The position numbers were made by a program, and so were the translations under genes. A stretch of DNA of 47,575 nucleotides from an uncultured Oscillospiraceae bacterium (lineage in GTDB: Bacteria > Bacillota > Clostridia > Oscillospirales > Acutalibacteraceae). The notes beneath the pieces were generated by a model that was not told the origin of the DNA, did no database searches, and saw only the letters and a program-made list of their open reading frames with translations. The stretch spans positions 1 to 47,575 of the forward strand of contig CABSLJ010000002.1 of assembly GCA_902478455.1 (NCBI GenBank), read 5' to 3'. This document shows positions 7,603 to 16,697 of this stretch, one piece after another; the stretch's first letter is position 1, and the number at the start of each line of letters is the position of its first letter.

Positions 7603-8829
7603 ATGGAGAAACACATCCTGATCCTTACCACCACCAACGACTTCCTTGGAAAATTTGAGCTGGACAACGTCAGGCTGCTGCAGCAGATGGGGTATGTGGT
7701 GCATTATGCGACCAACATCCACGAACCGCATTATATTTCCGATCAGGAGAGGCTGCAAAACATGGATGTCGTCGTCCATCCCATCGACATCGCCCGGTCG
7801 CCGTTTATGGTGCAGGACAATCAGAAGGCGCTCCGGCAGCTTCTGGAACTGATGCAAAAGTATCCCATCGGGGCCATCCACTGCCACACGCCCGTCGGCG
7901 GGCTGCTGGGCCGCCTGACGGGAAGGCTTTTCCGCGAGAGAAATCTGATTGTGCTGTATACGGCGCACGGCTTCCATTTTTACCGGGAAGCGCCGCCTCT
8001 GAACCATCTGGTGTATTACCGGGTGGAAAAAAAGCTGGCCCGCTATACCGACATCCTGATCGTCATCAACGAAGAGGATTACAGGAACGCCCGACATTTT
8101 CACTTAAAGAGGAATGGGAGCCTTTACAAGCTGCCCGGCGTGGGGCTGGACCGGGAAAAATTCCGTCCCCCGTCGCGGCAGGAGAAAGAAGCGCTGCGCG
8201 AGCGGCTGGGCATCGGCGAGGATGTGTTTTTCCTTCTGTCGGTCGGCGAGCTGAATGAGAACAAAAACCACCGCGTGGTCCTGGAAGCGCTGGCCAGGAT
8301 GAAGCGGATGAACAAGGACATTTCCTCCCTCCGCTACGGCATCTGCGGCGACGGTTTTTTCCGAAGGCGCATGGAACGGTGGATTCTTGAGCTGGGACTC
8401 AAAAACCACGTCACGCTTTATGGCCACCGCGGCGACATTCCGCAGATGCTCGGGTGCGCCGACGCCACCGTCTTTCCCTCCAGGCGGGAGGGCCTGGGCA
8501 TGGCGGGGCTCGAATCGCTGGCGATGGGGGTTCCGGTCATCGCGTCGGACAATCGCGGCACCCGGGAATATATGGAGCACGGGAAAAACGGCTTTGTCTG
8601 CCGGTACGACGATGTGGACGGGTTTATCCGGGGCATCGAGGCGATGCGAAGCCTGCGCCCCGCGCAGCGGGAGAGGATGGCGGAATACTGCATCGCCTCC
8701 GCCAGACCCTTTGACAGAAAATATGCGAACGCTCTGATGCGCCGGGTTTACACCGACATGGAGCGGAGAATCGAGGCGGAAGCGCATGGAGAAAAAAGCG
8801 GAGATCAGCGTCATTATGGGCGTATTTAA
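7603..8829 (+). CDS. GT4-family (GT-B) glycosyltransferase
   Basis: The 408-residue protein has the GT-B architecture of family 4 retaining transferases. The N-terminal acceptor half carries LILTTTNDFLGKFELDNVRLL and the HCHTPVGG segment; the C-terminal donor half carries VGELNENKNH, GDGFFRRRM and an E-x7-E motif in REGLGMAGLESLAMGVPVIAS (about 296-304). Similar enzymes transfer N-acetylated hexosamines or hexoses from nucleotide sugars to lipid-linked acceptors at the cytoplasmic face. It is first in the polysaccharide operon, so it may add an early sugar. The ATG at 7603 follows AGGGAGAGG; an earlier ATG at 7596 is out of frame. The end overlaps the next gene by 44 nt. Donor and acceptor are unknown. 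Confidence 0.9.
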   Translation: MEKHILILTTTNDFLGKFELDNVRLLQQMGYVVHYATNIHEPHYISDQERLQNMDVVVHPIDIARSPFMVQDNQKALRQLLELMQKYPIGAIHCHTPVGGLLGRLTGRLFRERNLIVLYTAHGFHFYREAPPLNHLVYYRVEKKLARYTDILIVINEEDYRNARHFHLKRNGSLYKLPGVGLDREKFRPPSRQEKEALRERLGIGEDVFFLLSVGELNENKNHRVVLEALARMKRMNKDISSLRYGICGDGFFRRRMERWILELGLKNHVTLYGHRGDIPQMLGCADATVFPSRREGLGMAGLESLAMGVPVIASDNRGTREYMEHGKNGFVCRYDDVDGFIRGIEAMRSLRPAQRERMAEYCIASARPFDRKYANALMRRVYTDMERRIEAEAHGEKSGDQRHYGRI

Positions 8830-9610
8830 TCCGGAGAGGACACGTCTGTTCCGGGCGGTTGATTCCATACGCCGCCAGACCTTCCGGGAATGGGAGCTGC
8901 TGCTGTATGACGACGGTTCGGACAGTGCCTGCGCGCGGGTTATCCGGGAGGTCGCGGCGCAGGACGAACGGATCAAATATCTCCGCGCCGGTCGGAACCG
9001 CGGCCTAGCCCACGCCTTAAACGCGTGTCTGCGTCTGGCCTCGGGACGGTATATCGCCCGGATGGACGATGACGACGTCGCAAGACAAGACCGGCTGGAG
9101 AAGCAATATGCCTTCTTGAATGCCCATCCGCAATTCCAGTGGGTCGGCTCCAACGCCGAGCTGTCAGACGCGCGCGGGGTGTGGGGCTACCAAAAGATGC
9201 CGGAGATTCCCACGGCAAGGGATTTCCTGTTCAACTCGCCGTATATTCACCCCTCGGTGATGTTCCGCAGGGAAGTGCTGACGGAAAACGGGGGATACAG
9301 CGCGGCCCGGCGGGACCGGCTCAACGAGGACTATGAGCTGTTCATGCGCCTGCACCGGAAAGGAAACCGCGGCTGCAACCTGCAGGAGCCGCTGCTGCAA
9401 TACTGGGAGGACTATGCCTCTCTCCGGAAAAGAACCTACCGGCGCCGCATCCTGGAGATGAAGCTGCGCTACCGCGGATTCAAGGACCTGGGAATCCTGA
9501 ACCGGGGAACTTTTCCCTATGTGCTCAAGCCGCTGCTCGTCGGCGCCGTGCCCGCGCCGGTCCATCATTACATCAGACGGCAGAGAAAGGGCGTAAAAAC
9601 GGGGGGATAA
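8786..9610 (+). CDS. GT2-family (GT-A) glycosyltransferase
   Basis: The 274-residue protein has the family 2 fold: ISVIMGVFNPERTRLFRAVDSI at the start, a LLYDDGS nucleotide-binding turn, and a metal-binding MDDDD cluster at about residue 92 (the DXD motif). The acceptor half includes HPSVMFRREVL and NEDYELFMRL, in which the ED pair is the usual base region. These are inverting cytoplasmic enzymes that use a nucleotide sugar. The start lies inside the previous gene (44-nt overlap), typical of coupled translation. The sugar is not predictable. Confidence 0.9.
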   Translation: MEKKAEISVIMGVFNPERTRLFRAVDSIRRQTFREWELLLYDDGSDSACARVIREVAAQDERIKYLRAGRNRGLAHALNACLRLASGRYIARMDDDDVARQDRLEKQYAFLNAHPQFQWVGSNAELSDARGVWGYQKMPEIPTARDFLFNSPYIHPSVMFRREVLTENGGYSAARRDRLNEDYELFMRLHRKGNRGCNLQEPLLQYWEDYASLRKRTYRRRILEMKLRYRGFKDLGILNRGTFPYVLKPLLVGAVPAPVHHYIRRQRKGVKTGG

Positions 9611-9656
9611 AACGGCCGGACTTTCGGTGCGAAGGAAAGCTGCGAGGAGGATGGAG

Positions 9657-11051
9657 ATGCGCGAAGAAGGAAGAGAGGCGCAGTACCGGCGCATCTGGAG
9701 CCGTTCTCCGCGGATGGCGCGGGCGCTGGAAGCCTCCTTGCCGCCGGAGGAGGATACATTGGCCCTGGTGGGCTCCTACGTGCTGGCCCCGGCCCTGGGC
9801 AGCTTTGTGCAGTGGCTTTTGCAGGAGGCGGTGAAAAGCGGAATCAGGCGGCTCTATTTTCTGGCGCGGGACGGCTATTTCCCCTACCGCGCTGCGCTGA
9901 TTTTCTGCGAAAAGCGCCGCCTGCCGATGGAATGCCGCTATCTGAGCTGCTCGCGCTATTCGCTGCGCCTGCCGCTGTTCCATTTGGACAGGGAGGAGGC
10001 GCTCGATTACGTCTGCCGGGGCGGCATAGACGTCACCATGGATAAAATCCTGAGCCGCGCGGGTCTGACCGAGGAGGAGAAGCGGGAGGTGTTCCGGCGC
10101 CTTTCTCTTTCGTTTTTGCCGGAGGAGGTCCTGCCCCATGCTGAGCTGCCGGAAATCCGCCGCCGCCTCGGCGCGTGCGGGGCGTTTCTCTCCTATATGG
10201 ACGGGCATTCCCGCGCGGCGCTGCCCGGGCTTACCGGATATCTCCGGCAGGAGGGACTGCTGGACGACTTCCCGGACGCGGTGGTGGACAGCGGCTGGGT
10301 GGGCTCGGTGCAGAAGAGCCTGCGGGACGCGCTCGCCCGGATGGGGCGGACAAGACCTCTTGCGGGCTATTACTGGGGGCTGTATGAGCTGCCCTCCGGC
10401 GTCTCCCGAGAGGAATACCACACCTACTATTTTGCGCCGGAGGGAGACCTGGGGGCAAAGCTTCGGTTTAACAACTGCCTGTTTGAGGCTGTTTACACAG
10501 CGCCGCATGGGATGACCCTCTCCTACCGCAGGGAGGGGGAGCGCTTCGTCCCCCGCTACGGCCGCATCGGGGAGGAAAAGAAGGCGTTTGTCGAACGGTT
10601 GGAGGAGTATCTGCTCTCATACATCCGGCGGCTTGCGGACACGGAAGAAAAGCTCCCGGACGCGGACGCCGTCCGGGAGGACCGGCGCGTCGTCCGCGAT
10701 TTGCTGGGGAGGTTCATGGGGCGTCCGTCGCGCAAGGAGGCGGAACTTTTCGGCAGTCTGCCCTTTTCGGACGATGTGCTGGAAGGAAAGGAACGGCCCA
10801 TCGCCGCGCCGCTGACCGGAGAGGAGCTGGACGCGCACCGTCTGCTGCCGAAGCTTGCGTTGATGGCGGGCCTGCGCAAAGGCAGCCTCCGCGAAAGCGC
10901 CTGGCACGAGGGAAGCGTGGTCCGCAGCGGCCGTCGGGTGCGCCGCCGCCTGAGACAATACCGGCTGTATCAGGCAGCGCGCCAGCTGAGAAAGATGCTC
11001 CGTTTCCGGAAAGAAAGAGGGCGAAAAGATGAAAGACGCACAACAGCGTAA
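9657..11051 (+). CDS. COG5610-type protein lacking the N-terminal HAD domain
   Basis: The 464-residue protein resembles the C-terminal domain of the 668-residue product at 12587-14593. Both share a (F/L)LARDG motif (LYFLARDGYFPYRAAL here), a following aromatic/Arg block (YLSCSRYSLRLP), and a VDSGWVGSVQKSL segment that matches VDVGWAGSG. The N-terminal phosphatase-like HAD domain of the longer protein is missing. The family is common in polysaccharide loci and has no established reaction that I know; glycosyl or phosphoryl transfer is conceivable. Arg and Glu are abundant and there is no signal peptide, so it is cytoplasmic. The start is taken at ATG 9657, 6 nt after GAGGAGG; ATG 9651 abuts that site and GTG 9627 has none. 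Confidence 0.75.
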   Translation: MREEGREAQYRRIWSRSPRMARALEASLPPEEDTLALVGSYVLAPALGSFVQWLLQEAVKSGIRRLYFLARDGYFPYRAALIFCEKRRLPMECRYLSCSRYSLRLPLFHLDREEALDYVCRGGIDVTMDKILSRAGLTEEEKREVFRRLSLSFLPEEVLPHAELPEIRRRLGACGAFLSYMDGHSRAALPGLTGYLRQEGLLDDFPDAVVDSGWVGSVQKSLRDALARMGRTRPLAGYYWGLYELPSGVSREEYHTYYFAPEGDLGAKLRFNNCLFEAVYTAPHGMTLSYRREGERFVPRYGRIGEEKKAFVERLEEYLLSYIRRLADTEEKLPDADAVREDRRVVRDLLGRFMGRPSRKEAELFGSLPFSDDVLEGKERPIAAPLTGEELDAHRLLPKLALMAGLRKGSLRESAWHEGSVVRSGRRVRRRLRQYRLYQAARQLRKMLRFRKERGRKDERRTTA

Positions 11052-11802
11052 ACAGCTCGCGTTTGTGGTCAGGCAGCTCACGGCGCGGGAGATCAAACGC
11101 AAATACGCCCGGTCCTATCTGGGAATCGTGTGGAGCGTTTTGAATCCGCTGCTCTCCATGGCGGTGCTCTCCCTGATTTTTTCCCAGCTGTTCCGGCGCT
11201 CCATTGAAAACTATCCCATTTATTATCTGACCGGCTATATCCTGTGGCAGACCTTCACAAGCGCCACCAACGCCGCCATGACGACGCTGGTGGACAACAA
11301 AATGCTGCTGCTCAAGGTCAAGTTCCCGATGGAGCTTTTCATTCTCACCCGGGTTTACACGGCGCTGGTCAATCTGTGTTATTCCCTGGCGGCCTATGTG
11401 ATGATGCTCCTCGTGTTCCGGGTGACGCCCAAGTGGACCATGCTGCTGTCGCCGTTTGTCATCCTCTGCCTGACCGTCTTTGCGCTGGGCGTTTCCTACC
11501 TGCTGGCGACGGCCTATGTGTTTTTCGGCGACGTCAAGCATCTGTATTCGGTGGTGCTGACCCTCTGGATGTACTGCTCGGCCATTTTTTATCCGGTGGA
11601 GCAGCTCGAGGGCTTTATCCGCGTTGTCATCTGGAGCAATCCGCTTTATACCTACATCCACTGTCTGAGAAAGGCGGTGATGTACGGGCAGCTGCCGGAC
11701 ACGGTGGAATTCCTGCAGATGGTCCTGTGGGCGGCGGGAATCTACATGCTCGGCCATTGGGTGTTCCGAAAGAACCGCAACAGAATTCTGCAGAAGATAT
11801 GA
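11029..11802 (+). CDS. ABC-2 permease for polysaccharide export (TagG/Wzm/KpsM-like)
   Basis: The 257-residue integral membrane protein has six predicted helices and the ABC-2 polysaccharide exporter signature: a cytoplasmic amphipathic start (FVVRQLTAREIKRKYARSYLG), IVWSVLNPLLSM, FPMELFILTRV, and a re-entrant C-terminal region with SAIFYPVE and NPLYTYIHCLRKAVMYG. It pairs with the ATPase encoded 19 nt downstream to flip a finished, lipid-linked glycan across the plasma membrane. It overlaps the upstream gene by 23 nt. TagG, Wzm and KpsM cannot be told apart by sequence alone. Lack of any outer-membrane partner fits a one-membrane cell. Confidence 0.93.
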   Translation: MKDAQQRKQLAFVVRQLTAREIKRKYARSYLGIVWSVLNPLLSMAVLSLIFSQLFRRSIENYPIYYLTGYILWQTFTSATNAAMTTLVDNKMLLLKVKFPMELFILTRVYTALVNLCYSLAAYVMMLLVFRVTPKWTMLLSPFVILCLTVFALGVSYLLATAYVFFGDVKHLYSVVLTLWMYCSAIFYPVEQLEGFIRVVIWSNPLYTYIHCLRKAVMYGQLPDTVEFLQMVLWAAGIYMLGHWVFRKNRNRILQKI

Positions 11803-11821
11803 CCAAAACGGGGGGATGAAG

Positions 11822-12583
11822 ATGCCGGCGCAAAACGATGCGGACCGGGCGCAGATCATCGTGAAGGATGTGACCATGCGCTTCCGGCGGGCGAAGGATG
11901 AGGCGACCAGTCTCAAGGAGCTTATGGTGCGCAGGCTGCGCGGAGAGCAGCGCTATGAATGGTTTACGGCGCTCGACGGCGTCAGCTTCCGCGTGGACAG
12001 GGGTGAGGTGGCCGGCATCATCGGCACAAACGGTTCGGGAAAGAGCACGCTGCTGAAGATCATCTCCGGGGCGCTCATCCCCACCAGCGGGGAGGTGCAG
12101 GTAGACCGGAGTAAAGTCCAGCTGCTGACGCTGGGGACGGGCTTCGATCCCGAGCTGACCGGGCGGGAGAACGTCTACCTCAACGGGGCCATCATCGGGT
12201 ATACCAAAAAATACATCGACGAAAAATTCGACGATATCGTGCGCTTCGCCGAACTGGAGGGCTTCATGGAGGAAAGAGTGCGCAACTATTCCTCCGGCAT
12301 GGTCTCCAGGCTCGGCTTTGCCATCGCCACCGCCAGAGACACGCCGGAAATCCTCATTTTAGACGAGGTGCTGAGCGTGGGGGATATGTTTTTCAGACGG
12401 AAGAGCGAGGCGCGCATCCGGGATATGATCCATGGCGGCTCGACCGTGCTGCTCGTCTCCCATTCCACGTCGACCATCCGCCAGAACTGCACCAAGGTCA
12501 TCTGGATCGAAAAGGGCCGCCTGATGGGGATGGGAGACCCGGAGGAAATGTGCGCCGCGTATGAAAAGCGGAAGGAGGGGTAA
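11822..12583 (+). CDS. ABC ATPase for polysaccharide export (TagH/Wzt/KpsT-like)
   Basis: The ATPase of the export pair has 253 residues from ATG 11822, 6 nt after GGGGGG; ATG 11816 abuts that run. It carries Walker A GTNGSGKST, a GTGFDPELTGRENVYLNG segment diagnostic of the polysaccharide/teichoic acid subfamily, a shortened signature NYSSGM, Walker B EILILDEVLSVGD and H-loop SHSTST. It ends right after the ATPase domain. It lacks the C-terminal carbohydrate-binding domain of Wzt proteins and the long TagH extension, and in this resembles KpsT. Export is therefore probably not coupled to recognition of a terminal cap by this subunit. Confidence 0.93.
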   Translation: MPAQNDADRAQIIVKDVTMRFRRAKDEATSLKELMVRRLRGEQRYEWFTALDGVSFRVDRGEVAGIIGTNGSGKSTLLKIISGALIPTSGEVQVDRSKVQLLTLGTGFDPELTGRENVYLNGAIIGYTKKYIDEKFDDIVRFAELEGFMEERVRNYSSGMVSRLGFAIATARDTPEILILDEVLSVGDMFFRRKSEARIRDMIHGGSTVLLVSHSTSTIRQNCTKVIWIEKGRLMGMGDPEEMCAAYEKRKEG

Positions 12584-12586
12584 GGT

Positions 12587-14593
12587 GTGAAACAGCGGAT
12601 TTACCGGGCGCTGGTCGACCGGACGCCAGGCATCCGAGACAGGTATTTGAGCCTCAGGCGGCGGAGAAAACGCCTGACGGCGCTTGCGTACCTGCTGTGG
12701 CTGAACATACGGTATTCTCTGTTTCTTGACCGGAGACTGGAAGAACCGGAACGCTTTCCTGCGTATGAGGAGAAAAGGCTCCGGGAGGAAGGAAGCGAAT
12801 CGTCGTTATCCTATCGTGAGCCGCCCGAGGTCTTCGCGGAAAAGCTGGCGGCGGCCGATGTAATCTCCTTCGATGTGTTCGACACCCTCCTCTTCCGTCC
12901 CTTTTCCCACCCGGCCGACGTTTTTTTTCTGGTGGGAATGGAACTGCGCTACCCCGATTTCCGGCGGATCCGCATGGAGGCGGAGGAAAGCGCCAGAAGG
13001 AAAAAGGATGCGGTACAGGGAATCCGCGAGGTCACCCTGGAAGAAATCTGGGAGGAGATGGAACAGGAGACCGGAATCCCCAAGGAGCTCGGGATGCGGA
13101 CGGAGTGGGAATACGAACAGAGGAGCTGCTGTGCCAACCCCTATCTGCTCCGCGTCGTGCGGGCGCTCCGGGAGCGGGGAAAACGGCTGGTCGCCACTTC
13201 GGACATGTATCTGGGAGGGGAAAAGATACGGGCGCTGCTGGCAGCGTGCGGTTACGGTCCCTTTGAGGACTGTTTTGTCTCAAGCGATTACGGCGTCTCC
13301 AAGAGCGACGGCCGCCTGTTTGACGTCATGCGGGAGAAAACGGGCGGAGATGGCGTGTATGTCCACGTCGGAGACCATCGGATTTCCGACTGCGAGCAGG
13401 CTTCGCGCCGCGGCGTCCGAGCGTATTGGTATCCCAATGTCAACCAGACGGGAGGGCGCTTCCGCGCGGAGGATATGTCCTCTCTGACGGGGAGCGTCTA
13501 CCGGGGACTGGTCAACGCGCACATTCACAGCGGACGGAACGCCTTTTCGCCGGAATACGAGTACGGCTACCTGTACGGCGGGCTGTTTGTGACCGGCTAC
13601 TGCCGCTTTATCCACAACTGCGTCCGCAGCAGGGGGATGGACAAAATCCTCTTCCTTGCGCGGGACGGGGCGGTGCTTCTGGAGGCCTACCGGCGGATGT
13701 ACCCGCAGGAGACGGAGAGCACGGCCTATGTCTACTGGTCCCGGCTGGCGGCTGTCAAGCTGACGGCGCGGTTTTACCGGTATGATTATTTTCGCAGATT
13801 CCTGTATCACAAGGCGGATCAGCGCATTTCCATCCGGAGGGCGCTGGAGGGGATGGAGCTGACGCGGCTGCTGCAGCCGCTTTGCCGGGCGGCCGGCGTG
13901 CGGCCGGAGGAGGAGCTGACGCATAAAAACGTCGGTCGGATCAAAAAATATCTGACGGACGTCTGGGACCAGGTGCTGGCAGGTTATGAGGAGCAGGTGG
14001 CGGCGGGCGGAAAATACTTCGGCGGGATTCTTCAGGGCTGCCGGACGGCTGCGGCGGTGGACGTCGGCTGGGCGGGAAGCGGGGCAATGATGCTGGATAC
14101 CGCCGTAAACCGGCTCTGGGGCATGAACTGCGGCATCACCGGCATTGTGGCGGGGACCAACGCCTGCCTGAGCCCGGAGCCGGACGCCGCCGAACCCCTT
14201 CTGCTGAGCGGACGGATGTTCAGCTACCTCTATTCGCAAAGGGAGAACCGGGACCTGTGGAAATTCCACGATCCGGCGGGGGGACACAATCTCTACTGGG
14301 AGCTGCTTCTGGGCGCGCCGGAGGGCAGCCTCGTCGGCTTTTATTCCGACGGGGCGCAAGACGCCGTCTGCCGGTTTAAAGAGCCGCCGCCCGGCGCCGG
14401 GCGTATCCGGGAGATACACAGGGGCATACTGGATTTCGTCGGGCAGTTTCTCCAAACGGAGCAGAGGCTCGGCTGGGAAATTCCCATCAGCGGACGGGAC
14501 GCCTATGCGCCGATGATCCTTGCCTGCGGTCGGAAAAACAGAAAGTTTCGGAAGAATCTGGAGGGATTGCTGGATGAGATGCACATCGGGTAG
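12587..14593 (+). CDS. COG5610 protein: HAD hydrolase domain plus LARDG domain
   Basis: The 668-residue protein starts with GTG 12587 after GGAGGGG. Residues 90-300 form a HAD domain: motif I SFDVFDTLL, motif II VATSDMYL, the KSDG lysine region and motif IV VGDHRISD, where Asp replaces the usual second acidic pattern. Residues 310-640 are the LARDG domain shared with the protein at 9657-11051 (ILFLARDGAVLLEAYRRM; AAVDVGWAGSG). The HAD half should dephosphorylate a sugar phosphate or phospho-glycan; the second half is of unknown activity. The basic, aromatic first 60 residues might touch the membrane. The last 20 nt overlap the next gene. The COG5610 label comes from memory of the motif pattern. 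Confidence 0.8.
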   Translation: MKQRIYRALVDRTPGIRDRYLSLRRRRKRLTALAYLLWLNIRYSLFLDRRLEEPERFPAYEEKRLREEGSESSLSYREPPEVFAEKLAAADVISFDVFDTLLFRPFSHPADVFFLVGMELRYPDFRRIRMEAEESARRKKDAVQGIREVTLEEIWEEMEQETGIPKELGMRTEWEYEQRSCCANPYLLRVVRALRERGKRLVATSDMYLGGEKIRALLAACGYGPFEDCFVSSDYGVSKSDGRLFDVMREKTGGDGVYVHVGDHRISDCEQASRRGVRAYWYPNVNQTGGRFRAEDMSSLTGSVYRGLVNAHIHSGRNAFSPEYEYGYLYGGLFVTGYCRFIHNCVRSRGMDKILFLARDGAVLLEAYRRMYPQETESTAYVYWSRLAAVKLTARFYRYDYFRRFLYHKADQRISIRRALEGMELTRLLQPLCRAAGVRPEEELTHKNVGRIKKYLTDVWDQVLAGYEEQVAAGGKYFGGILQGCRTAAAVDVGWAGSGAMMLDTAVNRLWGMNCGITGIVAGTNACLSPEPDAAEPLLLSGRMFSYLYSQRENRDLWKFHDPAGGHNLYWELLLGAPEGSLVGFYSDGAQDAVCRFKEPPPGAGRIREIHRGILDFVGQFLQTEQRLGWEIPISGRDAYAPMILACGRKNRKFRKNLEGLLDEMHIG

Positions 14594-15563
14594 CCGGTCG
14601 GCCGCGCCTGTTCCCAGGGTGCTGTACCACGCGGTCAGCTCCTACCAGCTGCTGGAGGTCATGCTGCACCGCATGTTCTTCCATGCAAGGGACAAGGCGG
14701 TGCTGATCCTGCCGGATTTCATCGTAAAAAAATATCCGCAGTACCGGAAGCTGGCGGCGCGGCGCTTTTTTGACGAGGTGTACCTCTTCCCCTACCTGCA
14801 GATACCCCACCGGGAGGAGGAGAAAATCCTGGCCGACGTCGCACGTTGTTATGAGCAAATCATTCCGTATGATATCGCCTCCTTTGTGGCAATCTATGTG
14901 GCGGGGGCGCATTTTTATTTTTCACTGTATCTGCTTTACAACCGGATGCCGTTTACCTTTTTGGAGGATGCGGCGGGCATGCTGAGTCGGCCGGAGACGC
15001 TGCACGGCGCGCTGCTCAAAACCTTTCCCATCCATGCGGCCATCGCCCAAAAATACGGGCTGTACGACGGAAGCCATCCGCTGGTCCGGCGGATTGTCTG
15101 TCTCAAACGGGCGCAGACGCGGGACGTCTCGGCGGAAAAATATGCGGATTTTTCCGTGGAAGAAGCGCTGCAGTCCCTGCCCGCGTCCGGGCGGAAAAGG
15201 GTGGTCGGCTTCTTCCTCCGGCGGAAGCTGCGGGCAAAGGCGGACGCCATCCTTCTGACCCAGCATTTTGCCAATCTGGGCATGATGAGCGAAGCGCGGC
15301 AGCGGCGGCTGTATGAGCGACTGCGGGACGGGGCGCTCCGGGGTCTTCGCCTGATCATCAAGCCGCACCCGGACGACACGCTGGATTACCGGGAGATTTT
15401 CCCGGACGCCTACGTCATTCGGGAAATCTTTCCGGCCGAGCTGTTGCCGTACGTCTTCCGGAAAAAGCCGGAGGTGGTCTGGACCTTTGACTCCACCGGC
15501 TGTGAAAATCTGCGGGGGCATTTCATCGTCCGGAAAATAGGAAGGGAACAAGATGCTGAATAA
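14574..15563 (+). CDS. Sialyltransferase/polysialyltransferase-like glycosyltransferase (HP motif)
   Basis: The 329-residue protein has the sparse signature of GT-B CMP-sugar transferases: an N-terminal VLYHAVSSYQLLEVMLHRM, a central charged region, and an HP motif in LIIKPHPDD at about residue 264, followed by a Ser/Thr motif WTFDSTGCENL near residue 309. HP and S/T motifs bind the CMP part of the donor in GT38, GT52 and GT80 sialyltransferases and in KpsS/KpsC-like Kdo transferases. With a KdsB-like synthetase in the same operon, use of CMP-Kdo or a related CMP-ulosonate is inferred. The ATG at 14574 follows GGAGGG by 7 nt and lies inside the preceding gene. Family assignment is moderate, since the overall similarity is low. 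Confidence 0.65.
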   Translation: MRCTSGSRSAAPVPRVLYHAVSSYQLLEVMLHRMFFHARDKAVLILPDFIVKKYPQYRKLAARRFFDEVYLFPYLQIPHREEEKILADVARCYEQIIPYDIASFVAIYVAGAHFYFSLYLLYNRMPFTFLEDAAGMLSRPETLHGALLKTFPIHAAIAQKYGLYDGSHPLVRRIVCLKRAQTRDVSAEKYADFSVEEALQSLPASGRKRVVGFFLRRKLRAKADAILLTQHFANLGMMSEARQRRLYERLRDGALRGLRLIIKPHPDDTLDYREIFPDAYVIREIFPAELLPYVFRKKPEVVWTFDSTGCENLRGHFIVRKIGREQDAE

Positions 15564-16641
15564 ACGGATTCTAATCATCGTCAATTCGGTCTACCAGCTG
15601 CTCACGGCGGTCCACATGAAGCGGGCGCTCCTTGGAGAGTGCGACGCCGACCTTATCGTCACCGACGTCACGCCCGGTCTCAGGGAAACGGCGCCGCGCC
15701 TGCGGGAGACGGGGCTGTTTTCACGGGTGATTTTCGGCGCGACCCACGAGCTGAATCGGAAGTACGCCGGGGCGAAAGAAACGGAGCTCACGGAGGGCTT
15801 CCGGAACATCGGCCCGATTTTCCGCTGGGCGCTGAATGAGGAGCTGGCGGATTATGCGGCGGTTTACTTTGCCAACTTCGACCCCTTCCTCCGGATGCTC
15901 GCCTGCCTTTATTACGACCGCCCCTGTGCTTTTATCTGGTATGAGGACGGCTTTTCCTCGTATGTCATCGATTATCTGCGAGAGGACCGCGCTCCCATCA
16001 ACCGCCATCCCCAAGGCGGCAAAATTCGGGATAAGGTGGAATGCGTTCTGCTTTATGAACCGCGGCTCGCCATGCGGGGAGATCGCCTGCCCAACCGCCC
16101 TCTGCCGAAGATCCGGCCGGACGACGCAGAGCTCAAGGCGCTTTTAAATCATATTTTTGTTTACAGACGGGAAAAGACGGGCGCGGATTTTATTTTCCTC
16201 GAGCAGTCGTTCCGGGCGGAGGGGCTGCAAAACAACGACCTTGCGCTGATGCGGGAATGCAGGGAGGCGGTCGGTCCGGGGCGGTTTATCGTCAAGCCGC
16301 ACCCGCGCAATCCGGAGAATGTCCCGCTCCAGCTGGGGTTGAGCAGGCGGTACCCGCAGGACGCCCCGTGGGAGCTGTTCCTTCTCAATGAGGCTGCCGG
16401 GAATACGGCTGTCATCACCGTGTGTTCCAATGCGGCGCTCACGAGCCGGCTGTTGTTCGGGATGGACCGGAACACCGTTATGCTCTACCGCCTGTTCGAC
16501 GGCAAGGTCCTCTGGAAGGAGGATGAAATTCTCAAACGGTATCTGCAGAAGTTTCACCGGCAGTTTGCGGGAGAGCATTATTATGTGCCGCAGACGGTCT
16601 ACGAGCTGAGGAACATCCTCCGCTACCTGGCGCGGACGTGA
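15553..16641 (+). CDS. GT52-like glycosyltransferase with HP motif
   Basis: The 362-residue protein starts like family 52 transferases (RILIIVNSVYQLLTAVHMKR, then DLIVTDVTPGL). It has a mid-region YEDGFSSYVIDYL (typical of GT52, where an E/D-D-G sequence lies near the active site), the HP motif FIVKPHPRN at about 249, and the Ser motif VCSNAALTSRLLFG at about 291. GT52 includes lipooligosaccharide sialyltransferases that use CMP-Neu5Ac and some glucosyltransferases. It overlaps the preceding HP-motif gene by 11 nt; the two proteins share only the HP and S/T regions, so they are distinct enzymes. A CMP-ulosonate donor is inferred from the kdsB gene downstream. Confidence 0.72.
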   Translation: MLNKRILIIVNSVYQLLTAVHMKRALLGECDADLIVTDVTPGLRETAPRLRETGLFSRVIFGATHELNRKYAGAKETELTEGFRNIGPIFRWALNEELADYAAVYFANFDPFLRMLACLYYDRPCAFIWYEDGFSSYVIDYLREDRAPINRHPQGGKIRDKVECVLLYEPRLAMRGDRLPNRPLPKIRPDDAELKALLNHIFVYRREKTGADFIFLEQSFRAEGLQNNDLALMRECREAVGPGRFIVKPHPRNPENVPLQLGLSRRYPQDAPWELFLLNEAAGNTAVITVCSNAALTSRLLFGMDRNTVMLYRLFDGKVLWKEDEILKRYLQKFHRQFAGEHYYVPQTVYELRNILRYLART

Positions 16642-16697
16642 CGCCGCAGTTCATCCGGAACGCCCATCCACTTTTTGCCCAGGAGGAAAGGAACGCT

